A stretch of 33,870 nucleotides of DNA, taken from positions 1 to 33,870 of the forward strand of contig JARGPD010000001.1 of NCBI GenBank assembly GCA_029212845.1, given 5' to 3'. Of the stretch, positions 24,301 through 30,335 are shown piece after piece. Within the stretch, counting starts at the first letter, position 1, and every line of letters begins with the position of its first letter. Origin of the DNA: Planctomycetota bacterium (GTDB taxonomy: Bacteria > Planctomycetota > UBA1135 > GCA-002686595). Under the pieces are notes generated by a model, which ran no database searches, was not told the origin of the DNA, and saw nothing but the letters and a program-made list of their open reading frames with translations. Position numbers and translations under genes: made by a program.

Positions 24301-24338
24301 GCGAAGAGCGAGGTGGCTTTCGAAGCTTGCATGACCAT
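21306..24338 (-). CDS. Glycine-rich lipoprotein with N-terminal Ig-like (Big_5-like) domain, paralogue B
   Basis: A lipoprotein of about 1,010 residues, paralogous to the one at 16903-19929. The start could be ATG 24338 or ATG 24332; both give a good signal peptide ending in the lipobox L-A-G-C (Cys26 with the first). An upstream ATG at 24395 adds residues that do not look like a signal peptide. It has a Gly/Ser linker, a Cys-rich stretch (ITSCSLACSGG), an Ig-like unit (LVISFSQPVNLATVNKNTF), then beta-rich sequence, a glycine-rich centre with LRGGSGGGGGG and HSGAGGGGGGGALQLQAG, and a C-terminal segment with GAQSCW (near 839) and TPWVRHPAELNDYW. The blocks match paralogue A in order and spacing, though sequence has diverged widely. 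It is the first gene of a five-gene minus-strand run. A surface or matrix role is inferred. Confidence 0.85.
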   Translation of the reverse strand: MVMQASKATSLFAATLTGLALTLAGCGGGSSSGTSGGSSAAMQITSCSLACSGGAGGTQIACGLNQVAVNEALVISFSQPVNLATVNKNTFQVTDLGTGKSPAGSFTLDPSDPKNLIFRPLLTFDASGAPVFGFSENKSYQVLLRGTVQDSGGNFIASTSGKKNVSRMFCTIVATGILDPVPGAPSVDVSVDVVTEKDPVTGEVTAVEKFSANSGTLLTDVWSDSRITMTFDDVMNPATLVNPVTKESSTLHVYVDPDGNTNDPSDQVEVFGDYTINIDQDALKTVVVFTPSGGLPSSGSGLVPRKIILDIPSVVSDLGSNSLVNPGEVIFVPQFVPFDPVILPDGVGEQFITTKYRDTNRTGATWADGALLRGLGGGSGMLGDLIVSQEDSPVTLDTDSQVFSSFDVIPQGSVAFPPSATPPSVTITDGVFEFATIDVLPGAQLRFTGSKPARLFARGGAFVQSSGRIDASGATPPAQFTTPTGHDSSLLDGGLGGAGGPAAGSGGQGGDRPNDTDPSLLALLGSPNPGADIDGQDATGVGGTGTLGSGLGGTAWPTSAPSTSSDLGMFLPDKVCKVDMVAGPGSGGAYGTSGSPGVPVIVDGLLNPSPPTGVVAPDTPGGDAATIGLTPEIRTLNPDLGHLRGGSGGGGGGTSWLRSQSDGFPFGECVIGKKFKVYTPHSGAGGGGGGGALQLQAGELIKVDGNILAKGGNGGDGQDAFASIDRQDQACPGGGGSGGALLLQARNLIITDTSERLNVSGGAGGIGAGGAPGTKGGVGGAGLVRLESQSVPDPLVEAKKIAPFNAAPGSVTGGPTSTAILSTGPMLQGFMGPQGRSGAQSCWIIPDGNFFVLDFTEDDLSDPLDPVYGWDFDVVTTLGLQPFSFRNPTDPANPFGISPESALGSDLGGATPGTIVVRFQGVHSIKEVLDVCNVDLNDPLGSVDVTSLTPWVRHPAELNDYWDLALPGQPELAAKRRPNMIRYQIIFDGSTPLSGLVAGLTNFHMKASPD

Positions 24339-24445
24339 AGGGGTCCGATCTGTCTGAAGACGCACGGAAGCCAGCAGCACCGATCTCGAACGCATCGAAA
24401 CCGGCCTGGACTCCCGCTCTTGGGGGGACTTGCGCTGAAGCGAGA

Positions 24446-24476
24446 ACTATAGTTGCCCAGCCTCCGCGGTTGCCAA
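24446..24476 (-). promoter_or_regulatory. Candidate promoter of lipoprotein paralogue B
   Basis: On the minus strand TTGGCA (24476-24471) is followed after 19 bases by TATAGT (24451-24446), close to the consensus hexamers, although the spacer is slightly long. The -10 lies inside the palindrome AACTATAGTT. It would start a leader of about 100 bases before the ATG at 24338. Confidence 0.4.
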
Positions 24477-24517
24477 TGGATTTGCAGCCGTTCCGGGAGG
24501 TCGACACCCCCACTCTA

Positions 24518-24576
24518 CAAAAATGGGGCCAAGCTAGGCCCCTGGATTCCCCGGCTGCGATCACCCGCCAGCCGGG
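24518..24576 (-). terminator. Two-hairpin element with T-run, terminator-like
   Basis: Read on the minus strand, an eight-base-pair hairpin (24576-24569 with 24557-24550, CCCGGCTG and CAGCCGGG, loop 11) is followed by a six-base-pair hairpin (24542-24537 with 24530-24525, GGGGCC-TAGCTT-GGCCCC) and then ATTTTTG. The second stem plus T-run has the form of an intrinsic terminator. It points towards lipoprotein B and lies upstream of that gene's candidate promoter. It could stop antisense transcription from the opposite gene or end a short RNA; it does not follow any gene on its own strand. Confidence 0.5.
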
Positions 24577-24660
24577 CCCCGAGAGCCCCATCCCGCCGCA
24601 CGCCGCACCGCCGGAGCGCTTCCGCGCCGGTGGCCGTGCGAGACCGCACACTCCCCCACC

Positions 24661-25497
24661 ATGCGCTCCCTCCTGCTGCTCCTCGCCCCGCTCCTGTTCG
24701 CCTGTGCCGGCAAGGCCGAAGCCGAGGCCACCGACGCCACGACGGCCCGCCAGCTGCGCGACCTGATCAGCGCGTGCACGCCCCCGCCCGCCACCGCCAA
24801 CAGCGCGATCCGCAACGACTGGGTCCAGCGCCGGACCCAGCTGATGGAGGAGCTCTCCACGGCGGGGCCGGCCCTCGGGGTCGCAGCCCTCGACGCCTTC
24901 TCCGCGGACAAGGACGCCCTGCTCGACGTTCGCCGGGGACTGCTGGAGATCGCGGTGAAGAACGCGCCCGAGGAATCGGCGCCGGTGCTGATCGAGCTCT
25001 TCTCCGAGTACGGCGAGGTCGCAGGCCTGCGCACGAAGGCCTGCGAGCTGCTGCCGCTCGCCGACCCCGAGGCCGCCATCCAGCTGATTGCCGGCGTGCT
25101 CGAGGACCGCTACCCGGGCAAGTCCTACCCCGCCGAGGAGACCATGGTCCGCAGCTACGAGGCCGCTTGCGTCGCCGCCGGCGAGGACTTCGTGCCGCTG
25201 CTCTCGATCGTTGCCGCCGACCTGTACGAGGAGCAGACCGGCCGCCTGATGGCCGTCCGCGCCCTCGGCCGTGCACCCGGCCTGCGCAGTCGCGAGACCC
25301 TGCACACCGTGCTCGTCGAGTCCACGGGCAACGCGCTCCTGCGCCGCGGTGCCGCCCAAGCCTTGATCTCCCTCGCCAAGATCGACCCCGAGACGGACGC
25401 CGTCCTGTGCGACATCCTCGAGGAGGTCATGAACCGCGAGGCCGACCTCAACTTCCAGAACTTCCTCGTCAACACGATCGAGAAGCACTGTCGATGA
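24661..25497 (+). CDS. Small helical lipoprotein, HEAT-repeat-like
   Basis: A 278-residue lipoprotein: signal MRSLLLLLAPLLFAC with lipobox L-F-A-C (Cys15), a short linker, then an all-helical body of roughly 30-35-residue units in which Ala/Leu-rich pairs alternate with short turns (LLEIAVKNAPEESAPVLIEL, ALGRAPGLRSRETLHTVL, RRGAAQALISLAKIDPETD). This layout is like HEAT-type solenoids, which bind proteins; repeat identification is by eye and not certain. There is one Cys pair candidate in the mature part (Cys39 and later Cys). No catalytic motif is visible. Its stop overlaps the tatD start (ATGA). I do not recognise a specific family. Confidence 0.75.
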   Translation: MRSLLLLLAPLLFACAGKAEAEATDATTARQLRDLISACTPPPATANSAIRNDWVQRRTQLMEELSTAGPALGVAALDAFSADKDALLDVRRGLLEIAVKNAPEESAPVLIELFSEYGEVAGLRTKACELLPLADPEAAIQLIAGVLEDRYPGKSYPAEETMVRSYEAACVAAGEDFVPLLSIVAADLYEEQTGRLMAVRALGRAPGLRSRETLHTVLVESTGNALLRRGAAQALISLAKIDPETDAVLCDILEEVMNREADLNFQNFLVNTIEKHCR

Positions 25498-26285
25498 TCT
25501 TCGACACGCACACCCACCTCTACTGGAAGTCCTTCGACGGGGACCGCGACGAGGTCCTGCAGCGGGCCAGGGACGCGGGGGTCACGCGCTTCGTCGTCGT
25601 GGGCACGGACGTCGAGACCTCCCGGGCGGCGCTCGAGCTCGCCTCTCGCGAGGAGGGCATGCATGCCTCGGTCGGCATCCACCCCAATGACCTCGGCGCC
25701 GAGGGCCCGTCGGCCAGCGACCTCGCCACCATCGCGGAGCTCGCGCGCGAGGAGCTCTGCGTCGCCGTCGGAGAGACCGGCCTCGACTACTACTGGGACC
25801 GGGTCCCGGCCGCCCGCCAGATCGCCGGCCTACGCTGGCACCTCGAGCTGTCGGCCGCCGTCCACAAGCCGGTCATCATCCACAGCCGCGACGCCCACGA
25901 GGACACGGCCCGAGTCCTTGGCGAGGGCCTGTCCACGACTAGATCGGGGGGGCCTGGCGGCGTGATGCACTGCTTCACCATGGGGCCCGAGGAGCTCACC
26001 GCCTACACGGCCCTCGACATGTACGTGTCCTTCTCCGGCGTGGTCACCTACCCGAAGAACGACGCCAACCGCGAAGCGGCACGGCTCGTGCCGGCCGATC
26101 GACTCTTGGTCGAGACCGACTGCCCGTTCCTCCCGCCCCAGGTCCGCCGCGGCAAGCGCAACGAGCCGGCGCTCGTCGCCGCCGTCATCGACAAGGTCGC
26201 CGAGGTCCGCCAGTCGACGGCCAGCGAGGTGGCCGCGACGACCATGGCCAACGGCCTGCGCATCTTCGGCCTGCCGACGGACTGA
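25494..26285 (+). CDS. tatD: TatD-family metal-dependent deoxyribonuclease
   Basis: A 263-residue TIM-barrel hydrolase. The family's metal and catalytic residues are in place: FDTHTHLY (His6, His8), GETGLDYYW (Glu94), VIIHSRDAHED (His130), MHCFTMG (His159) and ETDCPFLPP (Asp209). TatD proteins are magnesium-dependent 3'-5' DNases/exonucleases implicated in DNA repair and in removing damaged DNA; the older link to Tat protein quality control is not general. The ATG at 25494 overlaps the previous stop in an ATGA junction, so expression is coupled to the small lipoprotein gene. The frame continues upstream without stops only because of GC bias, and this start is set by the conserved N-terminal strand. 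One alternative, that this is a TatD-like hydrolase with another substrate, cannot be excluded. Confidence 0.93.
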   Translation: MIFDTHTHLYWKSFDGDRDEVLQRARDAGVTRFVVVGTDVETSRAALELASREEGMHASVGIHPNDLGAEGPSASDLATIAELAREELCVAVGETGLDYYWDRVPAARQIAGLRWHLELSAAVHKPVIIHSRDAHEDTARVLGEGLSTTRSGGPGGVMHCFTMGPEELTAYTALDMYVSFSGVVTYPKNDANREAARLVPADRLLVETDCPFLPPQVRRGKRNEPALVAAVIDKVAEVRQSTASEVAATTMANGLRIFGLPTD

Positions 26286-26343
26286 GCGAGTCACAGCCCG
26301 GGACACCCAGGCGACCTCGCCCCGATCGGCGCGGGCCCCCAAG

Positions 26344-26389
26344 CGGCTCCCGGGTGCGTTGATACGAAGTGAGGACCCGGAGCCGTTTT
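26344..26389 (+). terminator. Intrinsic terminator after tatD
   Basis: CGGCTCC (26344-26350) plus GGG (26352-26354) pairs with CCC (26376-26378) plus GGAGCCG (26379-26385), leaving one bulged C, a 21-base loop and then TTTT (26386-26389). The stem can be extended by two or three pairs outward. It lies about 60 bases after the tatD stop and is followed by T, so it fits a rho-independent terminator for the plus strand. Confidence 0.6.
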
Positions 26390-26434
26390 CAAGCTTCGGG
26401 TCCTCTCGGTAGGGGCCCCTTTTCGGGGACCCCT
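26371..26434 (-). terminator. Hairpin pair after the pilin gene, alternative to the tatD terminator
   Basis: GAGGACCCG (26371-26379) pairs exactly with CGGGTCCTC (26397-26405). A second hairpin, AGGGGCCCC (26411-26419) with GGGGACCCCT (26425-26434), has one bulged A and a five-base loop. Both lie just after the pilin stop read on the minus strand. No T-run follows on that strand, so they may stabilise the mRNA end rather than terminate. The first stem shares bases 26376-26379 with the tatD terminator stem, so the two cannot form together. Confidence 0.45.
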
Positions 26435-26446
26435 GCTCGTTCAGGT

Positions 26447-27178
26447 CTACTGGACCGCGGTCCAGGTGCCGCCGTCTTGGGCAGCGACGCCGTTGATGCC
26501 GAGGGCCGAAGCCATGTCGCCGGCAGTCGCGTGGGCCGCGTCGAAGGCGGGGCCACCGGCGGCGCCGTCGTACGGCGTCGCGAGACGGTTGTTCATCTGC
26601 AGGAGGTCACCCTCTTGGTTGATGAAGAAGACGCGGTTGCCCGTCTTCTGGTAGTCGAGAGGCCACGCGTAGCAGCTCCAGAGGATCTCGTTGTTGTCGG
26701 GATCCGGGAAGTTGGTGGCGTCGGCGCCACCACCGGCGGCCTCGGCGATGCCAGCGGTCACGCCGGCGGCCGTGGCGTCGGGCAGGAAGAGCGCGAAGGC
26801 GTAGCCCGAGCGGTTGACGACGCCGTTGGCGTCGACGTCACCGAAGGCATTCGACAGCATGGCGGGCGACAGGACGTCGACAGCAGCGCCGGCGGCCGGA
26901 GCGCCCGCGGCGCTGACGCGCATCGGGTCCGAGCCGGAGAGCTCGCCGAAGTAGGCGTACTCGCCGCCGCCGTCGGCGTCGGAGTCGATCGCCGCCGAGG
27001 ACTGGATCTGGGCTTGTGCCGACGCGATCGAGCGCAGCGTCGAGATGGCTGCAGACTCGTTGGCGGCGAGGCGCGCGCTCATCAGCTTCGGGATAGCGAT
27101 CGAAGCGATGATGGCGATGATGGCGACGACGATCATCAGCTCGATGAGCGTGAAGCCTGACTGTTTCTTAGCTTTCAT
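26447..27178 (-). CDS. Type IV pilin / type II pseudopilin-like protein
   Basis: A 243-residue prepilin. The start at ATG 27178 gives a short leader MKAKKQSG ending in Gly8, then the class III signal FTLIEL with Phe9 and Glu13 (+1 and +5), as required by PilD-type peptidases. The hydrophobic helix runs to about residue 32 and is followed by an amphipathic helix (SARLAANESAAISTLRS). The globular domain is acidic, with motifs EYAYFGELSGSDPMRV, SGYAFALFLPDA and WSCYAWPLDYQKTGNRVFF followed by a QGDLLQ-type C-terminal strand, a form I associate with pilins of Planctomycetota-like bacteria. It is preceded by 199 bases containing a structured leader, so it is probably a separate transcript from pilC, allowing high expression. 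Whether it is a major pilin or a pseudopilin cannot be decided here. Confidence 0.9.
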   Translation of the reverse strand: MKAKKQSGFTLIELMIVVAIIAIIASIAIPKLMSARLAANESAAISTLRSIASAQAQIQSSAAIDSDADGGGEYAYFGELSGSDPMRVSAAGAPAAGAAVDVLSPAMLSNAFGDVDANGVVNRSGYAFALFLPDATAAGVTAGIAEAAGGGADATNFPDPDNNEILWSCYAWPLDYQKTGNRVFFINQEGDLLQMNNRLATPYDGAAGGPAFDAAHATAGDMASALGINGVAAQDGGTWTAVQ

Positions 27179-27232
27179 TGGTGTTGGTCTGTTCCCTGGT
27201 TGTGCAGCTCTTCCGAGTCGCTCGTTCCCTTT

Positions 27233-27288
27233 GTGGTGCATGGATGCCCCCCGGCGAGCCGAGGCCCGCAGGGGCTTGCCGCACCCAC
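27233..27288 (-). promoter_or_regulatory. Structured leader of the pilin mRNA (three-tier stem-loop)
   Basis: On the minus strand GTGGGTGC (27288-27281) pairs with GCACCAC (27239-27233) with one bulge. Inside this, GCCCC (27275-27271) pairs with GGGGC (27250-27246), and the apical part has CGGGC (27268-27264), CTCG, GCTCG (27259-27255). The elements are separated by internal loops of five to six bases. The structure ends about 55 bases before the pilin ATG. It may be a riboswitch-like leader or an mRNA stabiliser. I could not match it to a known riboswitch. Confidence 0.45.
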
Positions 27289-27292
27289 GCAT

Positions 27293-27333
27293 GAGGGCCC
27301 GGCACCCACATGTATCGGTGGTGCCGGGCCCTC
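27293..27333 (-). terminator. Strong hairpin after pilC
   Basis: A perfect 14-base-pair stem: GAGGGCCCGGCACC (27293-27306) with GGTGCCGGGCCCTC (27320-27333), loop of 13 bases. Read on the minus strand it lies 44 bases after the pilC stop. There is no T-run, so it could be a rho-type or processing boundary between the pilTBC mRNA and the pilin mRNA. A smaller hairpin, GACGGG-AAAT-CCCGTC at 27348-27363, sits between it and the pilC stop. Confidence 0.55.
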
Positions 27334-27377
27334 GTCTTGAGTAGCCGGACGGGAAATCCCGTCGAGCCTCACTATTT

Positions 27378-28610
27378 CTACTGCGGACCGATCGCGCCCA
27401 CGATGTCGAGGATCGGGAGGAAGACGCTCATCACGACGCCACCCACGATCACGCCCATCAGCGAGATCAGGATCGGCTCGATCAGGCTGGTCAGCGCCTT
27501 GATCTGGGCCTTGACCTCGCGGTCGTAGAACTCGGCGATCTTCTCGAGCAGCTCTTCGAGGGCGCCGGAGCGCTCACCGATCGCGATCATGCGCACCACC
27601 ATCGGCGGGAAGACCTTGCTGGTCGAGAGCGGCTCCGAGAGCATGTCGCCGGCCTTGACGCTCTCGCGCGAGGCGTAGACGGCGTCGGAGATGACCGAGT
27701 TGCCGGCGGTCTCGGCCACGATGTCCAAGGTGCCGAGGATCGGCACACCGGACTTGATCAGGGTCCCGAAGGTGCGCGAGAAGCGCGCCAGCGAGACCTT
27801 CTTGAGCAGCGGGCCGAAGACCGGCATGCGCAGCTTGAGCACGTCGAACACGCGCGTGCCGCGGTCGGTCTTCTTGAACGCCACGATCGCGCCGAAGGCT
27901 GCACCAGAGCCGAGCACCATGACCGCGATGTTGGCGCGCATCCAGTCGGACATGCCCAGCACGAAGGCGGTCAGGGCCGGGAGCTCGACGTCCATCTCCT
28001 CGAAGATGTTCGCGAAAGACGGCACGATGAACAGCATCAGGAAGGCCGTGATGCCGAGCACGAGGCAGAGCGAGATGACCGGGTAGGTCATGGCCGACTT
28101 GACCTCGCGCACCAGCTCATCGTTAGCCTCCTGGTAGTCAGCCAGGCGATCCAGCACGGTGTCCATCTGGCCCGAGACCTCGCCCGCAGCCACCATGGAG
28201 ATGTACAGGTCGTTGAAGACCTTCGGGCAGGTCGCCATGGCCTTCGACAGGTCGGCGCCGCCGCGCAGCTCGGCGGCGATGCGATCGCAGGTCGAGCGCA
28301 TGCCTGGGGTCTCGGCCTGCTCCTTGAGCACGTCGATCGCCTCGAGCAGGCTGATGCCCGCTCCGACCATGGTCGAGAGCTGGCGCGTGAAGATGACAAG
28401 CTCGGTCCGGGTCGCCCTTGGCTTGGACTTGCCCAGGCTCTTGCCCTGCTTTTCCTTGCTACCCTTGCCGCCCTTGCCTTCGGCCAGGTGGATGACCACC
28501 AGGTCTTTGCGCTGCAGCTCCGTGACGGCGTCGCCGCGCTCGGGTGCAGTCAGGGTGCCGGTCACGGTCTTGCCCGTGCGGTCCTTGGCTTTGTAGGTCC
28601 AGCTACTCAT
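27378..28610 (-). CDS. pilC: PilC/GspF-type inner-membrane platform protein
   Basis: A 410-residue protein of the expected length. It starts with the PilC-type N-terminal module (SSWTYKAKDRTGKTVTGTL) and has a Lys/Gly-rich linker (residues 44-64). Two T2SSF domains follow: the first starts with FTRQLSTMVGAGISLLEAID and the second with FSRTFGTLIKSGVPILGTLD. Each ends in membrane helices, with GEVSGQMDTVL and GERSGALEELL as the conserved G-E-x-S-G motifs. This integral membrane protein bridges the ATPases and the pilin polymer. The start at ATG 28610 has a good AAGGA sequence 8-9 bases before it, in the 15-base gap after the pilB stop. It is the last gene of pilT-pilB-pilC. Confidence 0.94.
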   Translation of the reverse strand: MSSWTYKAKDRTGKTVTGTLTAPERGDAVTELQRKDLVVIHLAEGKGGKGSKEKQGKSLGKSKPRATRTELVIFTRQLSTMVGAGISLLEAIDVLKEQAETPGMRSTCDRIAAELRGGADLSKAMATCPKVFNDLYISMVAAGEVSGQMDTVLDRLADYQEANDELVREVKSAMTYPVISLCLVLGITAFLMLFIVPSFANIFEEMDVELPALTAFVLGMSDWMRANIAVMVLGSGAAFGAIVAFKKTDRGTRVFDVLKLRMPVFGPLLKKVSLARFSRTFGTLIKSGVPILGTLDIVAETAGNSVISDAVYASRESVKAGDMLSEPLSTSKVFPPMVVRMIAIGERSGALEELLEKIAEFYDREVKAQIKALTSLIEPILISLMGVIVGGVVMSVFLPILDIVGAIGPQ

Positions 28611-28614
28611 CTTT

Positions 28615-28621
28615 CCGTTCC
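28615..28621 (-). promoter_or_regulatory. Ribosome binding site of pilC
   Basis: On the minus strand AAGGAAC lies in the pilB-pilC gap, just before ATG 28610. It is one of the few clear Shine-Dalgarno sequences in the window and supports this start. Confidence 0.5.
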
Positions 28622-28625
28622 TTCG

Positions 28626-30335
28626 TTATCGATCGGGGGTGGTGACCCGGAGGACCTCCTCCAGGGAGGTGTGGCCTCGAATCGCGTTCATCAGTCCGGT
28701 GCGCCGCAGCGTCACCATGCCCTTCTCCAGGGCCTTGCTCTTGAGCTCGGCGGCTCCAGCGCCGTCGACGATCATCCGACGCAGCTCCTTGTCCAGCGAC
28801 ATGGTCTCGAGCAGCGCGAGGCGACCGCGGTAGCCCTTGCTGCAGCGCGAGCAGCCATCGGGGCGCGGTCTCCAGATCTCGAACCCGGTGTCGACCTCTT
28901 CCTGCGAGTAGCCGATGGAGAAGAGCTCCTCTTTGGGCAGCTCGTCGGCCTGCTTGCAGTGCGGACAGAGGCGCCGCACGAGGCGCTGGGCGGCGACGCA
29001 GTTGACCGAGCTCGACACCAAGAAGGGGTCGATGCCCATGTCGACCAGTCGCGTGATCGTGCCGGGTGCGTCGTTCGTGTGTAGGGTCGAGAGGACCATG
29101 TGCCCGGTCAGCGCGGCCTTGACCGCGATCTCGGCGGTCTCGGCGTCACGGATCTCGCCGACCAGGACCACATCGGGGTCCTGGCGCAGGATCGAGCGCA
29201 GGGCGCCAGCGAAGGTCAGGCCACGCTTGGGGTTCACCGGGACCTGGTTCACACCGTCCATGCGGTACTCCACCGGGTCCTCGACGGTGACCACGTTGAT
29301 CTCCGGGGTCGACACGGTCTTCACGCAGGAGTAGAGGGTCGTCGACTTGCCCGAGCCCGTCGGGCCGGTGACCAGCAGCATGCCGTGGGCAGCTTGGCTG
29401 GCCTCGAGGATGTCCGAGAGGGCGCGATCTTCGAAGCCCATGTCCTCGAGGTCCATCGCGACACCGGCGGCATCGAGGATCCGCATCACGGCCTTCTCGC
29501 CCCCCACCACGGGCAGGGTCGAGAGGCGCAGGTCGATCGCGCGGCCCTCGTAGCGGATCTGGAACTTGCCGTCCTGGGGCCCCATCCGCTCGGCGATGTC
29601 GAGGTCGGCCAGGATCTTGAGGCGCGAGATCAGCGCCGGGGCCAGAGCCTTCGGCGGGCGCATGGCCTCGACCAGGCGGCCATCGATCCGGTAGCGAACG
29701 CGCAGGCTGTGGTCGCCCGGTTCGATGTGGATGTCGCTGGCACGCTCCTTCAGACCGCGCAGCAGGATCAGGTTCGCGAGCTTGACCGCCGGCACGTCGT
29801 CGCCAGCGGCGAGGGCGGCGAGGTCCATCTCCTCGGTCTCGTCCTCCTCGGTGCGAACCTCGATGTCGTCGGCGTTGACCTCGCCGAGGAGCTCGTCGAC
29901 CGCCGCGCTGCCGTCGTCGAAGCAGGACTCGATGGCCGCGTTGATACCCGCCGGATGCGACAGCACCGGTCGGATCTTGCACCCCGAGAGCATCGAAAGG
30001 TCGTCGAAGAGCAGCACGTCGAAGGGGTCCGCGACCGCGATGGTCAGGAGGTCCCCGTTGCGCACGAGCGGCAGCACGCCCATCTTGAGGCAGGCCTGCT
30101 TGTCGAGCGCCTCGAGGGCGCGCACCTCCGGGGTGCACGCCGACAGCTCGACGGGAGCGACGCCGGCGACCTGGCCCACGGCCGAGAGGAACTCGCCCTC
30201 GGTCAGGCCGGAGTCGCCCTCCATCAACACCTGGAGCACGGGCCGGCCGCTCTCGACGGCCGACGACCAAGCGTCAGAGTTGACCATCCCGCTGTCGAGC
30301 AGGATGCGTCGGATCTTGCCCGAGACTCGAACCAT
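28626..30335 (-). CDS. pilB: PilB/GspE-type assembly ATPase
   Basis: A 569-residue AAA-like secretion ATPase. The N-terminal 150 residues resemble a degenerate MshEN (T2SSE_N) module (MGVLPLVRNGDLLTIAVADP); in MshE such domains bind c-di-GMP, but binding here is untested. The core has SDIHIEPGDHSLRVRYRIDG, Walker A GPTGSGKST (324-332), Asp box (VEDPVEY), Walker B DVVLVGEIRD and His box GHMVLSTLHTNDAP. A four-cysteine zinc site (Cys457, Cys460, Cys495, Cys498; LCPHCKQ and GCSRCSKG) is typical of PilB/GspE extension ATPases and absent from PilT. The start ATG 30335 overlaps the pilT stop by one base (TGATG). Confidence 0.95.
   Translation of the reverse strand: MVRVSGKIRRILLDSGMVNSDAWSSAVESGRPVLQVLMEGDSGLTEGEFLSAVGQVAGVAPVELSACTPEVRALEALDKQACLKMGVLPLVRNGDLLTIAVADPFDVLLFDDLSMLSGCKIRPVLSHPAGINAAIESCFDDGSAAVDELLGEVNADDIEVRTEEDETEEMDLAALAAGDDVPAVKLANLILLRGLKERASDIHIEPGDHSLRVRYRIDGRLVEAMRPPKALAPALISRLKILADLDIAERMGPQDGKFQIRYEGRAIDLRLSTLPVVGGEKAVMRILDAAGVAMDLEDMGFEDRALSDILEASQAAHGMLLVTGPTGSGKSTTLYSCVKTVSTPEINVVTVEDPVEYRMDGVNQVPVNPKRGLTFAGALRSILRQDPDVVLVGEIRDAETAEIAVKAALTGHMVLSTLHTNDAPGTITRLVDMGIDPFLVSSSVNCVAAQRLVRRLCPHCKQADELPKEELFSIGYSQEEVDTGFEIWRPRPDGCSRCSKGYRGRLALLETMSLDKELRRMIVDGAGAAELKSKALEKGMVTLRRTGLMNAIRGHTSLEEVLRVTTPDR

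Larger units (their letters stand above)
24339..24660. other. Divergent intergenic region between lipoprotein B and the small helical lipoprotein
   Basis: A 322-base gap with no credible gene. It is less GC-rich in the middle, which suits promoters. It holds a candidate minus-strand promoter for lipoprotein B (24446-24476), the perfect palindrome AACTATAGTT (24445-24454), and two consecutive hairpins followed by a T-run on the minus strand (24518-24576). No convincing promoter was identified for the plus-strand gene at 24661. Confidence 0.6.

Noticed and set aside
27179-27290. Sigma-54 promoter upstream of the pilin gene
   Set aside because: No TGGCAC-N5-TTGCW-type match at the proper spacing was found.
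27233-27333. Known c-di-GMP (GEMM-type) riboswitch before the pilin
   Set aside because: The conserved bases and two-helix junction of GEMM RNAs could not be identified, so only a generic structured leader is reported.
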